Source: Neocallimastix lanati (nom. inval.) (Eukaryota; Neocallimastigomycota; Neocallimastigomycetes; Neocallimastigales; Neocallimastigaceae). Taken from it: a stretch of 55,000 nt of DNA. Below, in pieces: positions 35,311 to 55,000 of the stretch (the first letter of the stretch is position 1; every line of letters starts with the position of its first letter). The DNA lies in the NCBI GenBank assembly GCA_016946835.1, contig JACVTC010000077.1:150001-205000 (forward strand), written 5' to 3'. The notes beneath the pieces are model-generated. The model saw only the letters and a program-made list of their open reading frames with translations. It searched no databases and was not told the origin of the DNA. The position numbers and the translations under genes are program-made.

Positions 35311-35681
35311 GTAACAATAAAGCTATATTCAAGAATTTTAGAAGAAGATTAAAAAAAAAAAAAAACTTTAAAAACTTTATTTAATATAAAATTTCTTAAA
35401 TCATATTATAATTAAAAATTTTAATAATTATATATTAATTATGATTTAAAATTGAGTATGGCCTTTTAATTAATGATACATATATATAATATAATATATT
35501 GAAATATATGTAATATATTTATATAAAAATAGTTCCTATGTAACCAATCAAGATTATCTTTAAGTTTCATTAATTAGAAATATAATATTATTTAAAAATT
35601 TTCGTAAGAATAAAATTTGATTTTGATAAATTTTTTTTTTTATTTTGCTTTAAATTTAAGATAATTGAAGTATATTAGTAA

Positions 35682-35803
<122 letters not shown>

Positions 35804-36153
35804 CGATGATGGAATAAATATTATTAGGTTTGATTATTATTAATTAGACAGAAAAAATATAATTTTAATTTAAATAATAACATAATATTTAGTTTACTAA
35901 AAAATTTACAATTTTTAAATAATTTTTATATTATAATAATAAGTATTAGTATTTTACTATATTGTTTCATAAAATTAAAAATATATATATATATATTTTT
36001 TATATATTTTAAAAAGAATAAAATCTATTTTTTTATAATTTATTTTACTATTATATTAAAAAATATATTTAAAATAATACGAATTTATAATTTTAATTAA
36101 TTTTAAATTTGTATTTTATTTTAATGTTATGACTTTTTATTCTTGGTTTAATT

Positions 36154-36155
<2 letters not shown>

Positions 36156-36198
<43 letters not shown>
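36156..36198. repeat. T43 homopolymer
   Basis: An uninterrupted run of T. Unlike the LINE tails it is not followed by a recognised element 3' end. Confidence 0.95.
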
Positions 36199-36199
<1 letters not shown>

Positions 36200-36290
36200 T
36201 AAAGAAAGTTACATATGAAACGTTAAATGTATTATTATTATTATTTATTATGGTTCATTGGAATTATTATTATTATTTTTTTGTATTGAA

Positions 36291-36321
<31 letters not shown>

Positions 36322-37050
36322 CTAAATAGAGTAACATTTTGAAATTTTTCCACATTAAATTTAAAATACATTTTTTTATATCTAAATTATAATTACAGAG
36401 GATTAATTAAATCAACTAATAGAATGTAATTAAAATTTATGTGCTTTTCATCTTCATCTTAAGGTTTCACAAAAGATAGAATGAAGAATAAAAAAAAAAA
36501 AAAAAGTGGAGAATAATATAAACTAATTATGTAATTATCAAATTAATGTAATTAAACAATAACTATAAAAATAAACATACAAAAATTATGTAATATTTTA
36601 ATTAGTTATTCAATATTTGTTAATGAAGCTTTATGTTAAATGTATTTTTTTTATTAACTTTTATTATTATTATTATTATTTTATTATTATTATTTTATTT
36701 TATAATTATTTTATTTTATAATTATTTTATTTTATAATTATTTTATTTTATAATTATTAATTAGTTAAATATTATTAAAATTATAATATGAAATTTTTTA
36801 TGGGAGAAAAAAATAATTTTCAAAAATAAAAAAATTTTTTATTTAATGATTTATATTATTTTTTATTTATATAATATTTTGATCTAATTTTTATATTGTA
36901 TCATCCATATAATAAAAATTTTTATTCTATTAAAAGTTTAATATAAATAAATATATAAATACTTAAAAATATATTTATTACTAATACATAAATTTCACAC
37001 GATATATTATATAAAACCAGATTAAAAAATAAAATACTATTAATCATTGA

Positions 37051-37085
<35 letters not shown>

Positions 37086-37621
37086 CGAACTATATATATA
37101 GTATATAATATAATACTAATTTATTATTAATATATAAACTTTTACTAAAAGATATTTATATTCATATAATTTATACTTGATTTATATTTTCTATTATATT
37201 TTCCATTAATTTTAATTTTTAATTTTTATTATTTTTATTTTTATTATGTTTATTATTTTTATTATTTTTATTAATTTTTATTATTATTATTTTTTTTATT
37301 ATTACTTTTTTTTTTTTTTTTTTTTTTTTTATTTTTTTTTACATCTTTTTTATTTGAATTTATATGATTTTATTAATTTTTATTAATTTTTATTTTTTTA
37401 TCTTTAATTTTTAATTTTTAATTTTTTTTTATTTTTTTTATTTTTTTTTTTTTTTATTTTTTTTTATTTGAATTTATATATTTTTATTAATTTGTATTTT
37501 TTTATTTTTTTATTTTTAATTTTTAATTTTTAATTATTTTATAAAATCGAAACATTTCATCATTTATAATATTTTTCTAATATACTTTTTTTTTTTTATT
37601 TACTCGTTAATATTATTCCTC

Positions 37622-37658
<37 letters not shown>

Positions 37659-38853
37659 TAGCATGTGTATCTAAATAATGATAATGATAATGGAAAATTT
37701 TTTTTGAATATGGAACCAATAATAGTTATGATTATTATTCTTTTTCGAGTGCTACCATTTCTATATTTCTATTTTTGGAAGTGTTCTTTTTATTATATTA
37801 TTGTAATATAATTTTTATTATATTATAACAAATTCCTTTTGTGTGATTCTTATAAAAAATTATAGTTTTATTTTAGTTCAATTACATATGATAGTAACAA
37901 TTTAGATATAATCATTTATGTATAAATTATATTATATATTGTGTATAAATTTTATAATATTATCAAGTAAATATAAAAAATAAAAGACTTTATAAATAAA
38001 AAGTATAGAAAAATATTGAAATTTTATAATAATAAATTTAAAAAATTTAAAAATATTACTTTTTCTTTTTTTTCTTTTTTTTTTTTTGCTTTTATTTTAT
38101 TTTTTTATTTAATAAAAAAATAAAATAAAATCAAAAAAAGTATTTTGTAATTAAATATTGTAATTTAATGATATTAAATATTGAATTAAGCATGTAATAT
38201 TAAAATGCTTAAAAAAAAAAAAAAAAAATTAATTATTGTTTTTATATTGAATTCTTTTTATAATATTTTCAATAGAAAAAGTAAATATTCAACTTAATTA
38301 TTTATTCCATCGGTTTTTCTTTTGGCTCTCTATTTCTTATCAAAAAAATATTAATACTTTCCATAATAAATAAAGAAAATTTATAGTTTTCATAGTAAAA
38401 ACTTCAATTGACTATTGATTAAAAGTTTTGTTATCATAATCATAATAGTAGGACAGCAAAAGAAAATTGAAAATTTAATTTACAATTAGAAGAGGTGAGT
38501 ATTATATAATATTCTTAGAGTGGCGAAGTCTTTTATTTTTTAAATAAATCCACATTTAGAAAATGGAGAAGCTTAAAAATCATGTGACATTTTATTTTTA
38601 TTTTTATGTATACATATACATATATACATACTAATACAGTAAAAATAATTATGAATTATGATAATAATAATAAAAATATAATAATAGTTGATAAATAATT
38701 ATTATAATATTTAATAAGCAATATTATACAAGAAGACTGTTATTATAATTAATTTTTTTGTAAATATTCACAAAAAAAAAAAAAAAAAAAAAAAAAATAA
38801 TTTCAAAATCTTCATAAATAAATTTAATTTATTTTTTATTTTTTATTTTTTAT

Positions 38854-38885
<32 letters not shown>

Positions 38886-38899
38886 ATTTTTTAATTTAA

Positions 38900-38954
<55 letters not shown>

Positions 38955-39661
38955 AATTACAATATTTAATTGTGAATCTTCTATTAGTTTTATAATTTTT
39001 TTCAAATTTTATTAAACCATTATATATATATTATATATATTTATTATTATTATTATTATTATTATTTTATTTTATTTTTAAATATGTACTTAAATTTATT
39101 TATGTATTATTTTATTTTTATTTATTTTATCCATTTTTTTTTATTTTTATTTTTTATTTTTTATTTTTTATTTTTATTTTTTTTTTTCAAAATATAGCGT
39201 CATGGCCAAATTTTAATTTCTAAATATATTTTTTCTGTCATGCAACTACACCTTGTATCCTATCCCTTGATTATGAACATTTAAGGATAAAAATAATTAA
39301 GATGATAAGTTTCAGCACCTAATTTGTATATATATATATATATTTTTTAATATCCTTTCTAGAAATTATTTGTCCATCTTTTTTTTAAAATTGACATGAT
39401 ATCTTTGATTTTCTTTTCTGACTCCTTCCTGATTTTCTTTTATAAATTGTTCATAAATAGTACTAATATTATGAAAAAAAAAATAACATCCATAATCTAT
39501 TTTAATTATATAATCAAATCTTTTTTATTTTTTTTTTTTGTTTTGTTTTTTGTTTTTAATTAATTAATTAATTAATTACTATGAACTATTTATTATATAT
39601 ATGTTTTAATTATTAATATTATTATTTATTTTTATTATTATTATTATTATATATTTTTTTA

Positions 39662-39699
<38 letters not shown>

Positions 39700-39925
39700 T
39701 ATTATATATTTTTTAATTATTTTTTTTTTCCTTTATTTTTCCTTTATTTATTTATTTTTTTTTTAATAATATATATGAATATTAATTATTTTAATAAATA
39801 ATAATAAATAATTTAAAAATCGGTTCCACATATCTATGTAAATTTTTTTTTTTTTTTTCCCCAGCCAATCTTAATTCATTAGATGATATTCTATAATATA
39901 TATTTATAAATAAATAAATTAAACT

Positions 39926-39963
<38 letters not shown>

Positions 39964-40537
39964 AATATATAAATAAACCGGTTTTAAAATTAAATAAATA
40001 CAGAATATAAAAAAAAAAAAAAATATTTTTATTTTTTATTTTTATTTTTTTTTTTTTTTTACGAATTTTATTATTTTATATATGTATATAGAGTATAGAT
40101 AAATATATATTTTTTTTATTATACATTAATTTTTTTTTTTTTTATTAAAATTATTTTATAGGCAATAAAAATTCAACATATGTATATTTTATAGTTTTCT
40201 TTCTATATGCTTTTTTTTTTTTTTTTTTTTTTTTTAATTTTAATTTTTTTTTATTTTTTTTTCTTTTACTGTTAATAAAGATATATTGAATTTTTTATTA
40301 ATTTCTTATTATAGACTTTTTGAATTTTTAAATTTATTTTAAATAATTAAACTATATTTTAAAACTATTTTATTCTTATAAATATTATTATTATTATTAT
40401 TAGTTTTTTAAAAAAAAATATAAAAAAAGATAAAAAAAAAAAAAATAAAAAAACTAAAACTAAAAATAAAAATAAATAAAATTATAAATAAAATTTCTTT
40501 TTAACTAACTTGATATTAGTATGATCTTTTATTAAAG

Positions 40538-40582
<45 letters not shown>

Positions 40583-40603
40583 TTCTTATTGAATTTTTTT
40601 ATT

Positions 40604-40639
<36 letters not shown>

Positions 40640-40690
40640 ATTTTTATTTTTATTTTTTTTTTCTTTATTTTTTTCTTTACTTTTCTTTTC

Positions 40691-40726
<36 letters not shown>

Positions 40727-40761
40727 AATTATTTATTATGATCTTTATTTTACTCTACAAT

Positions 40762-48479
<7,718 letters not shown>

Positions 48480-49373
48480 TTTCTCTACAAAATTTAAATA
48501 TTAAAAAATATAATATTATTGAAAAAGAAAATTTAAAATTATTATTATATTGGTACACTATGTAAATTATTTAAAATATTATTAAAACAAATAATCTTTT
48601 ATTAAATATATATATATATTATTTTATATATTTTTTATTTATTATCAATTTTATAAAATAATAAAAAAATTAATTCAAATTAACATTTATCATAAATAAT
48701 TTTTAAAGGTACTTTATATAAAAAATCTAATTTTTTTCTATATATTCTACTTCGGTAGGGTTGAAAGTGACGAATTAAATAAAAATGATTTAGAAAATTT
48801 TAATTTTTAATCTTTAATATATATTTTCATAATTGAAAATAATTTAAATTATCCATTTTTAGATTATATTATCCAATCATAATATTATAATTTATATTTT
48901 TTTCGTTTTCGTTATTTTTTCCAAATATTACTATTCATAATATAGAATTAAAATTTTATATAAACCAAATAAATCTAATTATTAAATTAATAATTATAAT
49001 TTCAAATTAAACTTAACAATAACTGTAAAAAAGATATTAATAAAAATATATATTTTTTTTTTATTTTTTATATAATACCATCATTTAAAACTAGTATAGA
49101 TATATAAATAAATAAAAAACATATAAAAACAATTTGATTTATTTTTTTTTTTTATTATTTTTAAATATTTTAAAGTTAACTTTAATTTTTAAAATTTTCA
49201 TAATTTAATTAAAAATAAGTAGTTTGAAGTATTTTATTGGTTTATTAAATTTTTTTTGATAAATAATTCAGAAATAATAAATTTCTTCTGATATATAGTT
49301 CAAAAATAATATATTTCTTTTAATTTATAGTTCAGAAGTAATAAAATTCTTCATATATATTTATGTAATATTT

Positions 49374-49418
<45 letters not shown>

Positions 49419-50020
49419 GGAAAAAGAAAATCAATAAATAATATAAAGTATATTAATAAAATAGTGTAATTTTTAAAATTATATTAATGATTAGATGTTT
49501 CCATCAAATAAAAACATAGGTTAGGTTATTATAAATTATTTAATTATTTAATTTTAAAATTTATGATTTAATTTATAAAATATGAAAAATATGTAAAAAA
49601 TAACAATTATTAATAACAGAAAATAATAAAGTTTTTTTTATTATTTTTTAACATAAATAAATAAAATTTAAATAAATAGTAGTTTAGATTTAAATTTATA
49701 AAAAATAGAATAAAAAACATTTAACATACTTATATAAGTATTAATAAATGCGTAAGTATTTTAATATTTAAAAATAATAAATTAATAAAAATTAATTTAA
49801 GTATTTTTTATTTATTTTATTTGTTTTTTTGAAAATAAATATTAAAAAATTTCATTCGATTTCTTTATATAAACATAAAATTTAAAATAATTTAACAACA
49901 AAAACAAACAATATATCATAAATATATATATATTTATATTATTATTATTATTATTATTTTTAAAATAATATAAAATAGTAGATATAGTTATAATAAAAGA
50001 AACAATGAAATAATAATATC
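48480..50020. promoter_or_regulatory. Divergent intergenic region between presequence protease and WDR48
   Basis: A 1.54-kb shared upstream region. It is A/T-rich with a poly(T) at about 49379-49414. GC-containing words that could be promoter boxes are CTTCGGTAGGGTTGAAAGTGACG at 48751-48773 (270-290 bp upstream of the protease ATG), TTTTTCGTTTTCGTTATTTT at about 48899, and TAGGTTAGGTTA at about 49517. Which are functional cannot be told from sequence. Confidence 0.4.
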
Positions 50021-53000
50021 ATGGTAGTAAAGCAAAAAATTTCATACGTTGTTCGTGAAAATTATAATGAAGTTGGTCATAATTCAGGTATAAATTCACT
50101 TGCATTAGATACTCAAACACCTGGAGGAATATTATACTCAGCAGGAAAAGATTCAAAGATCAATTCTTGGAATTTGCATTTAAATGATGATAATTTAAAT
50201 TCATATTATATAAGGCAAGAAAATATAGATAATGGTGTGATAGAAAATCCACAACCATATGAAGGTTCTTTAGGAGGTGATGTTCCTCAAATTGATGTTG
50301 ATAATATTGAATATAATGAATCTCCAGATAGTGTTAAGGATTTTTCTATAGTAAAAAATTTTCATTCTGAGGAAGTTACAAGAACCAATTCTTTTCAAAA
50401 TTTATCACTTGAAAATTCAGCTACTGCAATTGCAATTAAAAATAATATTCATAAATTAAAACAAAAAAATTCACAACATTTCGATTTAAGAAGAAAAAAG
50501 GTTATTTAAAATTATTATTATTATTTTTTTTTTATTATATAAAAAAAAAATAAATAATTAAAAAAAAAAAAAAAGTTTAAATAAAGATATAAATAAATAA
50601 TTTGATTATTAATATAAATAGTTTTATATAAAATAAACAAATATAATAGAATATAAAATATATCAATTTTTAATAGAGAAAAATTATTAATAAATTATTA
50701 TTAAAATTACATTTCTTCATATAACAGTGTGTCACTCAAACACCAACATTTAATAAAGGATATTGGTACCATTCTGATTGGGTTAATGATATTGTTTTAA
50801 CAGCAAATAAAGATCATTGTGAGTTAATATTTAATAAAAATTATTATAATTGTAATAGTAATAACAATACCATCAAATGATAAATCATATTAATTGTAAT
50901 ATGATTCTAAAATAATAATAATAATTAAAAAAATAAAATAGTTGTTTCTGCATCATCGGATAGATCTATATATATTTGGGATGTTAATAATAATATACCT
51001 TCAACCCGTATTGGTTTTCATAAAGATGATGTTAGAGTATTAGCATATTCTCCAAAATGTAATTGGGTTGCATCTGGTGGTTTCGATCAGAGAGTTCTTT
51101 TTTGGGATTTAGGAGAAGGAAGAGCAGTACCAATATGTAATTAAATTTCATATTCTTTAATATATAAAATATAAAATAAATTAAGATAAGAAATGAATGA
51201 AATTTCAAATTAGAAATGGATTTCAATTAAATGAATGAATAAAATTTTAATTTTAATTTTATTTTATTTTATTTTATTTTTTTTTTTTTTGTATTAAATG
51301 TTATTTATTATTATATATATTTTATTAATTAGTTGGTTCTGATGATTCTTTGACACAAGCTTCAATTTATTCAATTGCTACAAATACCGAAGGAAACGTT
51401 TTAGTAACTGGATCTCCAGAAAGAGTAGTTATTTTTAAATTATTTTATTTTATTATTTTTTATTTTTTAACTATATTTGCATCAATAAAATTAAGATATT
51501 ATAAATAATTATTTTTATTTCTTTTAATAGATTGTAAGAATTTGGGATACAAGAACAGGTAAACAAGTTTTGAAATTAACAGGTCACTCTGATAATGTTC
51601 GGGCATTAATTATTAGTGAAGATGGAAAATGGGTATATAATAAATAATTAATATTTTAAAATTATTATTATTATTAATATATATAAATATTATTTATATT
51701 AATATCAAAATTTAAATTAAATAAATAATATATAGGTTCTTTCTGGTTCATCAGATACCACTATAAAATTATGGTCAATTGCTAATGTTAAAAGATGTGT
51801 TATGACTTATTCTCATTATTCGGATTCAGTATGGTCATTAACGTCAAATGATCCTTATTTAAAAACATTCTGGGCTGGTGGAAGAGATGGAAACATTACA
51901 AAGATTAATCAATCCTCTAATTATGATTATAATAATCAGTATGATAGTGACTATGGAGATTGTGTTCTAGTTTGTAAAGAAAATTCAGGAGTTGTTAAGG
52001 TTAATATAAATTTATTTATAATAGTTATTAATAATATTATTTAATAAATAAATCTTTAAATAATAATTAAAAAAAAAAAGTAAAAAATGAAAAATAAAAA
52101 CAAATAAAGGAACAAATAAATTTATATAATATTATAACAATACTAATAATATGATAATAAAATAATTTTTTTATACAATTTAATACTATATAAGCTTGCA
52201 GCAATTGATAATGGATATATATATGCTGCTACAAGCTCATCAAATATAAATTGCTGGGTAAATTTATTTAATAATTATCTTAGAAAAACTTATTATTTAT
52301 ATTTTATATTATTCATTAATGATAATAATTATCTATTATTTTAAATTATTAAATTAATAGAGAGATATTCCATTAAGTACACATTCATTGAAAGCTTATA
52401 AAAATCAAAATTCAGATGATTTTGAAAAAATCACTATACAGAAATCATCAATAATTACTCAACCAAATGATATTATTAATGATTCACTATATACATTTAA
52501 TCAAATTCAATCTGTTGCTTCTGTTGATACTCGTTCTATAAGTTTGAATAATAATTATTACGATAATGATTTTTCAAGTCGTCAAACTTTTGATGATGTA
52601 GTAGATCCAGTTCCAATATTTTCTACACCAGAAGCTACTATTACTGGTAAATATGAATAAATAATATATATATATATATAAATATATATATTTTTTTTTA
52701 ATATATATATTTATACTTTTAATATAATAATAGATATTTATATAAATTTTTATTAATATATTTATTTAATTATTAATTATTAATTATTATTATTATTATT
52801 TTTAGGTAAACCCCCTATTATTAAATTTACAATGTTAAATGATAGAAGACATGTATTAACACAAGATGCAGAGAAAAATGTTGAAGAATGGGATATTATA
52901 TTGGTATTAATTATTTTTTACTTTTATTTTATATTTATTTATAAATTATGTAAGTTAAATATATAGTTATGAAGTATTAATTATTTATTTATATTTTATA

Positions 53001-53237
53001 ATTTATAATAGTGTAAAAAAAGTAAAATATTTGGAAAAGTGGATTATGATAAAATATTAAAGGAAATAAATAAAAGAATTTTTACTGAAAATTGGTGTTC
53101 ACTAGATATTCACACAGGAGTAAGTTTTAATTTCATTATGTATAGTATTTTTCATTGTAGTTTGTAGTTTAAATTTTTGTTCATTATTAATTAATAAATT
53201 ATTTTAATTATATATATTATTTTATTTTTAATTTTTA

Positions 53238-53270
<33 letters not shown>

Positions 53271-54811
53271 TTTGTACATTATTTATTTGTAAGGCTCTTA
53301 CTGTATCAATGATACCAAATAAATTATTTGATTCATTAATTTATTATGATGAATGTTTTGAAGATATGCTTGTTCCAGATAGTTTAGTGGATTCAAGAGG
53401 TAAAAATTAAAACTTTAAATAAATAAATATTAGAAATAGTAATCAATTATTAATTAATATTTTTTTATTCAAATAAATGTTGAATTTTTCTTTAATTATT
53501 ATATTTATTATTATTATTATTATTATTTTTATAGTTAATGTTGGTAGATGGGTTCTTACCAATTTAATGTATAATTTTGTTATGACAGTTAGTAAAGATT
53601 CAGAAAATGATAATAAATTAACAGTTAAAACAGATATAGATATGTTAAATGAAAAAAATACTAATAATGGTAATGAAAGTGCTAAACTTGACCCAAGTAG
53701 TTCTTCTATTCGATGTTTAACACCTTTAGTTACAGAAGATTCTAGTTCAATACCAGAATCATTAGGAGATCCTTCTCTAATTTCTCTTGGTAGGAATGAA
53801 TCGTTAAAGATTACAAATATAAGTAGAGGAAGTAGTCAAAAAATTGCTGTCAATTCTGTAAAAAGTGCTTCTTCATGTATGTTCCCAGAATTAAAAGGTG
53901 AATGTAGTGATGAAGAAGATGATGATGAAAGTTCATCCTTTAATCAATTAGATAATGAAGCAAATCAAACTTTAGAAAGTAGTAAAACTAGAGATTCGAC
54001 ATTAGATCAAAATATACCATCATCGACAGAAAATTCTGAAGCTAAGGAAGCCTCAGGAAATTTAACTGCTCAATCCACTTCAATAAAAAATAATGATAAT
54101 AAAGATACTTCATCAGAACCAACTACTTCAGAAACTAATAATACAAACAATATTTCTGAAAATAGTGAGAAGCCTTCCACCAATCAAACTAATAATACAA
54201 ATAATATTTTAGAAAATAGTGAAAAGCCTTCCTCAGATCAAACTAATACATCAAATTATTTAGTACCCCCATCTGTAAGTACTGGAGTTAGTAAAGAAAC
54301 AAGTAATAATGACGGTTCAAGCTATATAAATACATTATCCGATGAAAAATTATCTGTTCAATCCTCAGCTCAATCAACCCCTGTTATTTCTAAAAAAGGT
54401 TCACTAAGTGCTTCAAATTCTTTACAATTAACACCCCTTACATCATTAGCTTCAAAAGATAAATTAGAAGTTTCCCTTAAAAAATCAAATTCCTCTATAA
54501 ATAATAATGCTACTGTTGCAGCTCCAACATCGGATATCGGTCATCGAAAGTCCATTTCAAGTGAAACATCAGGTAGTCAATTGAAAACAAAAGAAAAGAG
54601 TGAAAGAAGTTTTATTCGTATGATTCGTTCTCATGTTCATATTCGTTCAACTTCTGCTACTCGTCAAAAAGATGGTAAAAAAAGTGCCAATAGTAGTAGT
54701 AGTAGTATTAAATTACAGAATTCATCAGTAAATACTACTGCTACTGCAAATGTAAATGTTGCACCATTAAATTCTGTCGCTAAAGTTATACCGGAACCAA
54801 AAACTGTATAA
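50021..54811 (+). CDS. WDR48: WDR48/UAF1-type WD40 repeat protein (deubiquitinase cofactor), 12 exons, 3' end uncertain
   Basis: The family (Bun107 in fission yeast) binds and activates USP1/12/46-type ubiquitin proteases. Exons: 50021-50500, 50728-50818, 50942-51136, 51333-51424, 51531-51632, 51736-51999, 52195-52257, 52361-52646, 52806-52903, 53012-53119, 53294-53399, 53535-54811. They join in frame to 1053 residues. WD motifs in order: GINSLALDTQ...LYSAGKDSKINSW, HSDWVNDIVLTANKDHFVSASSDRSIYIWD, KDDVRVLAYSP...SGGFDQRVLFWD, GSPERIVRIWD, GHSDNVRALII...LSGSSDTTIKLWS, SVWSL...WAGGRDGNITK. Family-specific blocks follow: IIKFTMLNDRRHVLTQDAEKNVEEWDI, IFGKVDYDKI, NWCSLDIHTGALTVSMI. Unlike animal WDR48, blade 1 carries an insertion of about 110 residues, and the last exon is a Ser/Asn-rich tail of about 400 residues. 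The visible end, VIPEPKT followed by GTATAA, could be a splice donor (exon end 54805), with the C-terminal DUF3337 region beyond the window. Confidence 0.92.
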
Positions 54812-55000
54812 TTTTTTTATTTTTATTTTTATTTATATATATATATATATATGTATATTTATATAATTTTTTTCATATAAATTGTTTATTCTTTATTAAA
54901 GTTATAATAAAATAGTTAATTAATTAATTAATTTAATTATTATTATTATTATTATTTTGAATTATTTTATTTTTATTTTATTATAATTTATTTATTTATT
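54812..55000. other. A/T-rich DNA after the last visible WDR48 exon
   Basis: TA and TTAA runs only. It is either the 3' flank or the beginning of a further intron of the WDR48 gene. Confidence 0.5.

Noticed and set aside
39195-39225. U6 snRNA-like end (CATGGCCAAATTTT)
   Set aside because: It resembles the last bases of U6, but the ACAGAGA and AGC blocks are absent upstream, where there is only T-rich sequence.

Overview
The window is extremely AT-rich eukaryotic nuclear DNA. Genes are separated by kilobases of homopolymer, triplet and tetranucleotide runs. It fits an anaerobic gut fungus (Neocallimastigomycota) best: the ribosomal protein eS7 has fungal-type sequence (for example [19 protein letters not shown]), the two intron-bearing genes have many short A/T-only introns, proteins carry Asn/Ser-rich insertions, and non-coding DNA is almost pure A/T. 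This lineage call is inference; no rRNA is present to confirm it.

Layout: (1) 1-526, the 5' part of a Ser/Asn/Lys-rich gene on the minus strand that runs off the left edge. (2) 527-7446, non-coding DNA with a 63-bp tandem repeat, a heptanucleotide repeat, a compact GC-rich island at about 5075-5265 with splice-site-like signals, and a less AT-rich relic stretch at 5700-7340. (3) About 7447-24240, a graveyard of at least eight non-LTR (LINE) retrotransposon pieces of two related families (called A and B here), all on the minus strand. Their ORF2 has an APE-type endonuclease, reverse transcriptase, a CCHC knuckle and an extra conserved C-terminal module. One B copy (8214-9303) still has a 13-bp target-site duplication and an open frame; the long copies (14341-18861 and 18862-about 23200) are broken by stops and frameshifts. 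The intact, highly conserved 40S ribosomal protein eS7 gene (10462-11049, minus) sits inside this cluster. (4) 25497-29384 (minus), an intronless 1295-residue Lys/Glu/Val/Thr-rich repeat protein of unknown function. (5) 29385-40761, about 11 kb of gene-free A/T-rich DNA with microsatellites and a minisatellite. (6) 40762-48479 (minus), a presequence protease (M16C, Cym1/PreP family) reconstructed here from 26 exons into a continuous 1009-residue frame. (7) 50021-54811 (plus), divergently arranged, a 12-exon WDR48/UAF1-type WD40 protein whose last visible stop may really be a splice donor.

The genes look like unrelated housekeeping functions: translation, processing of organelle targeting peptides, and cofactor of a deubiquitinase. 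The repeat-rich protein and the LINE C-terminal module are the least explained coding content. Exon boundaries were derived by hand from splice signals, frame continuity and family similarity; no search or RNA evidence was available.
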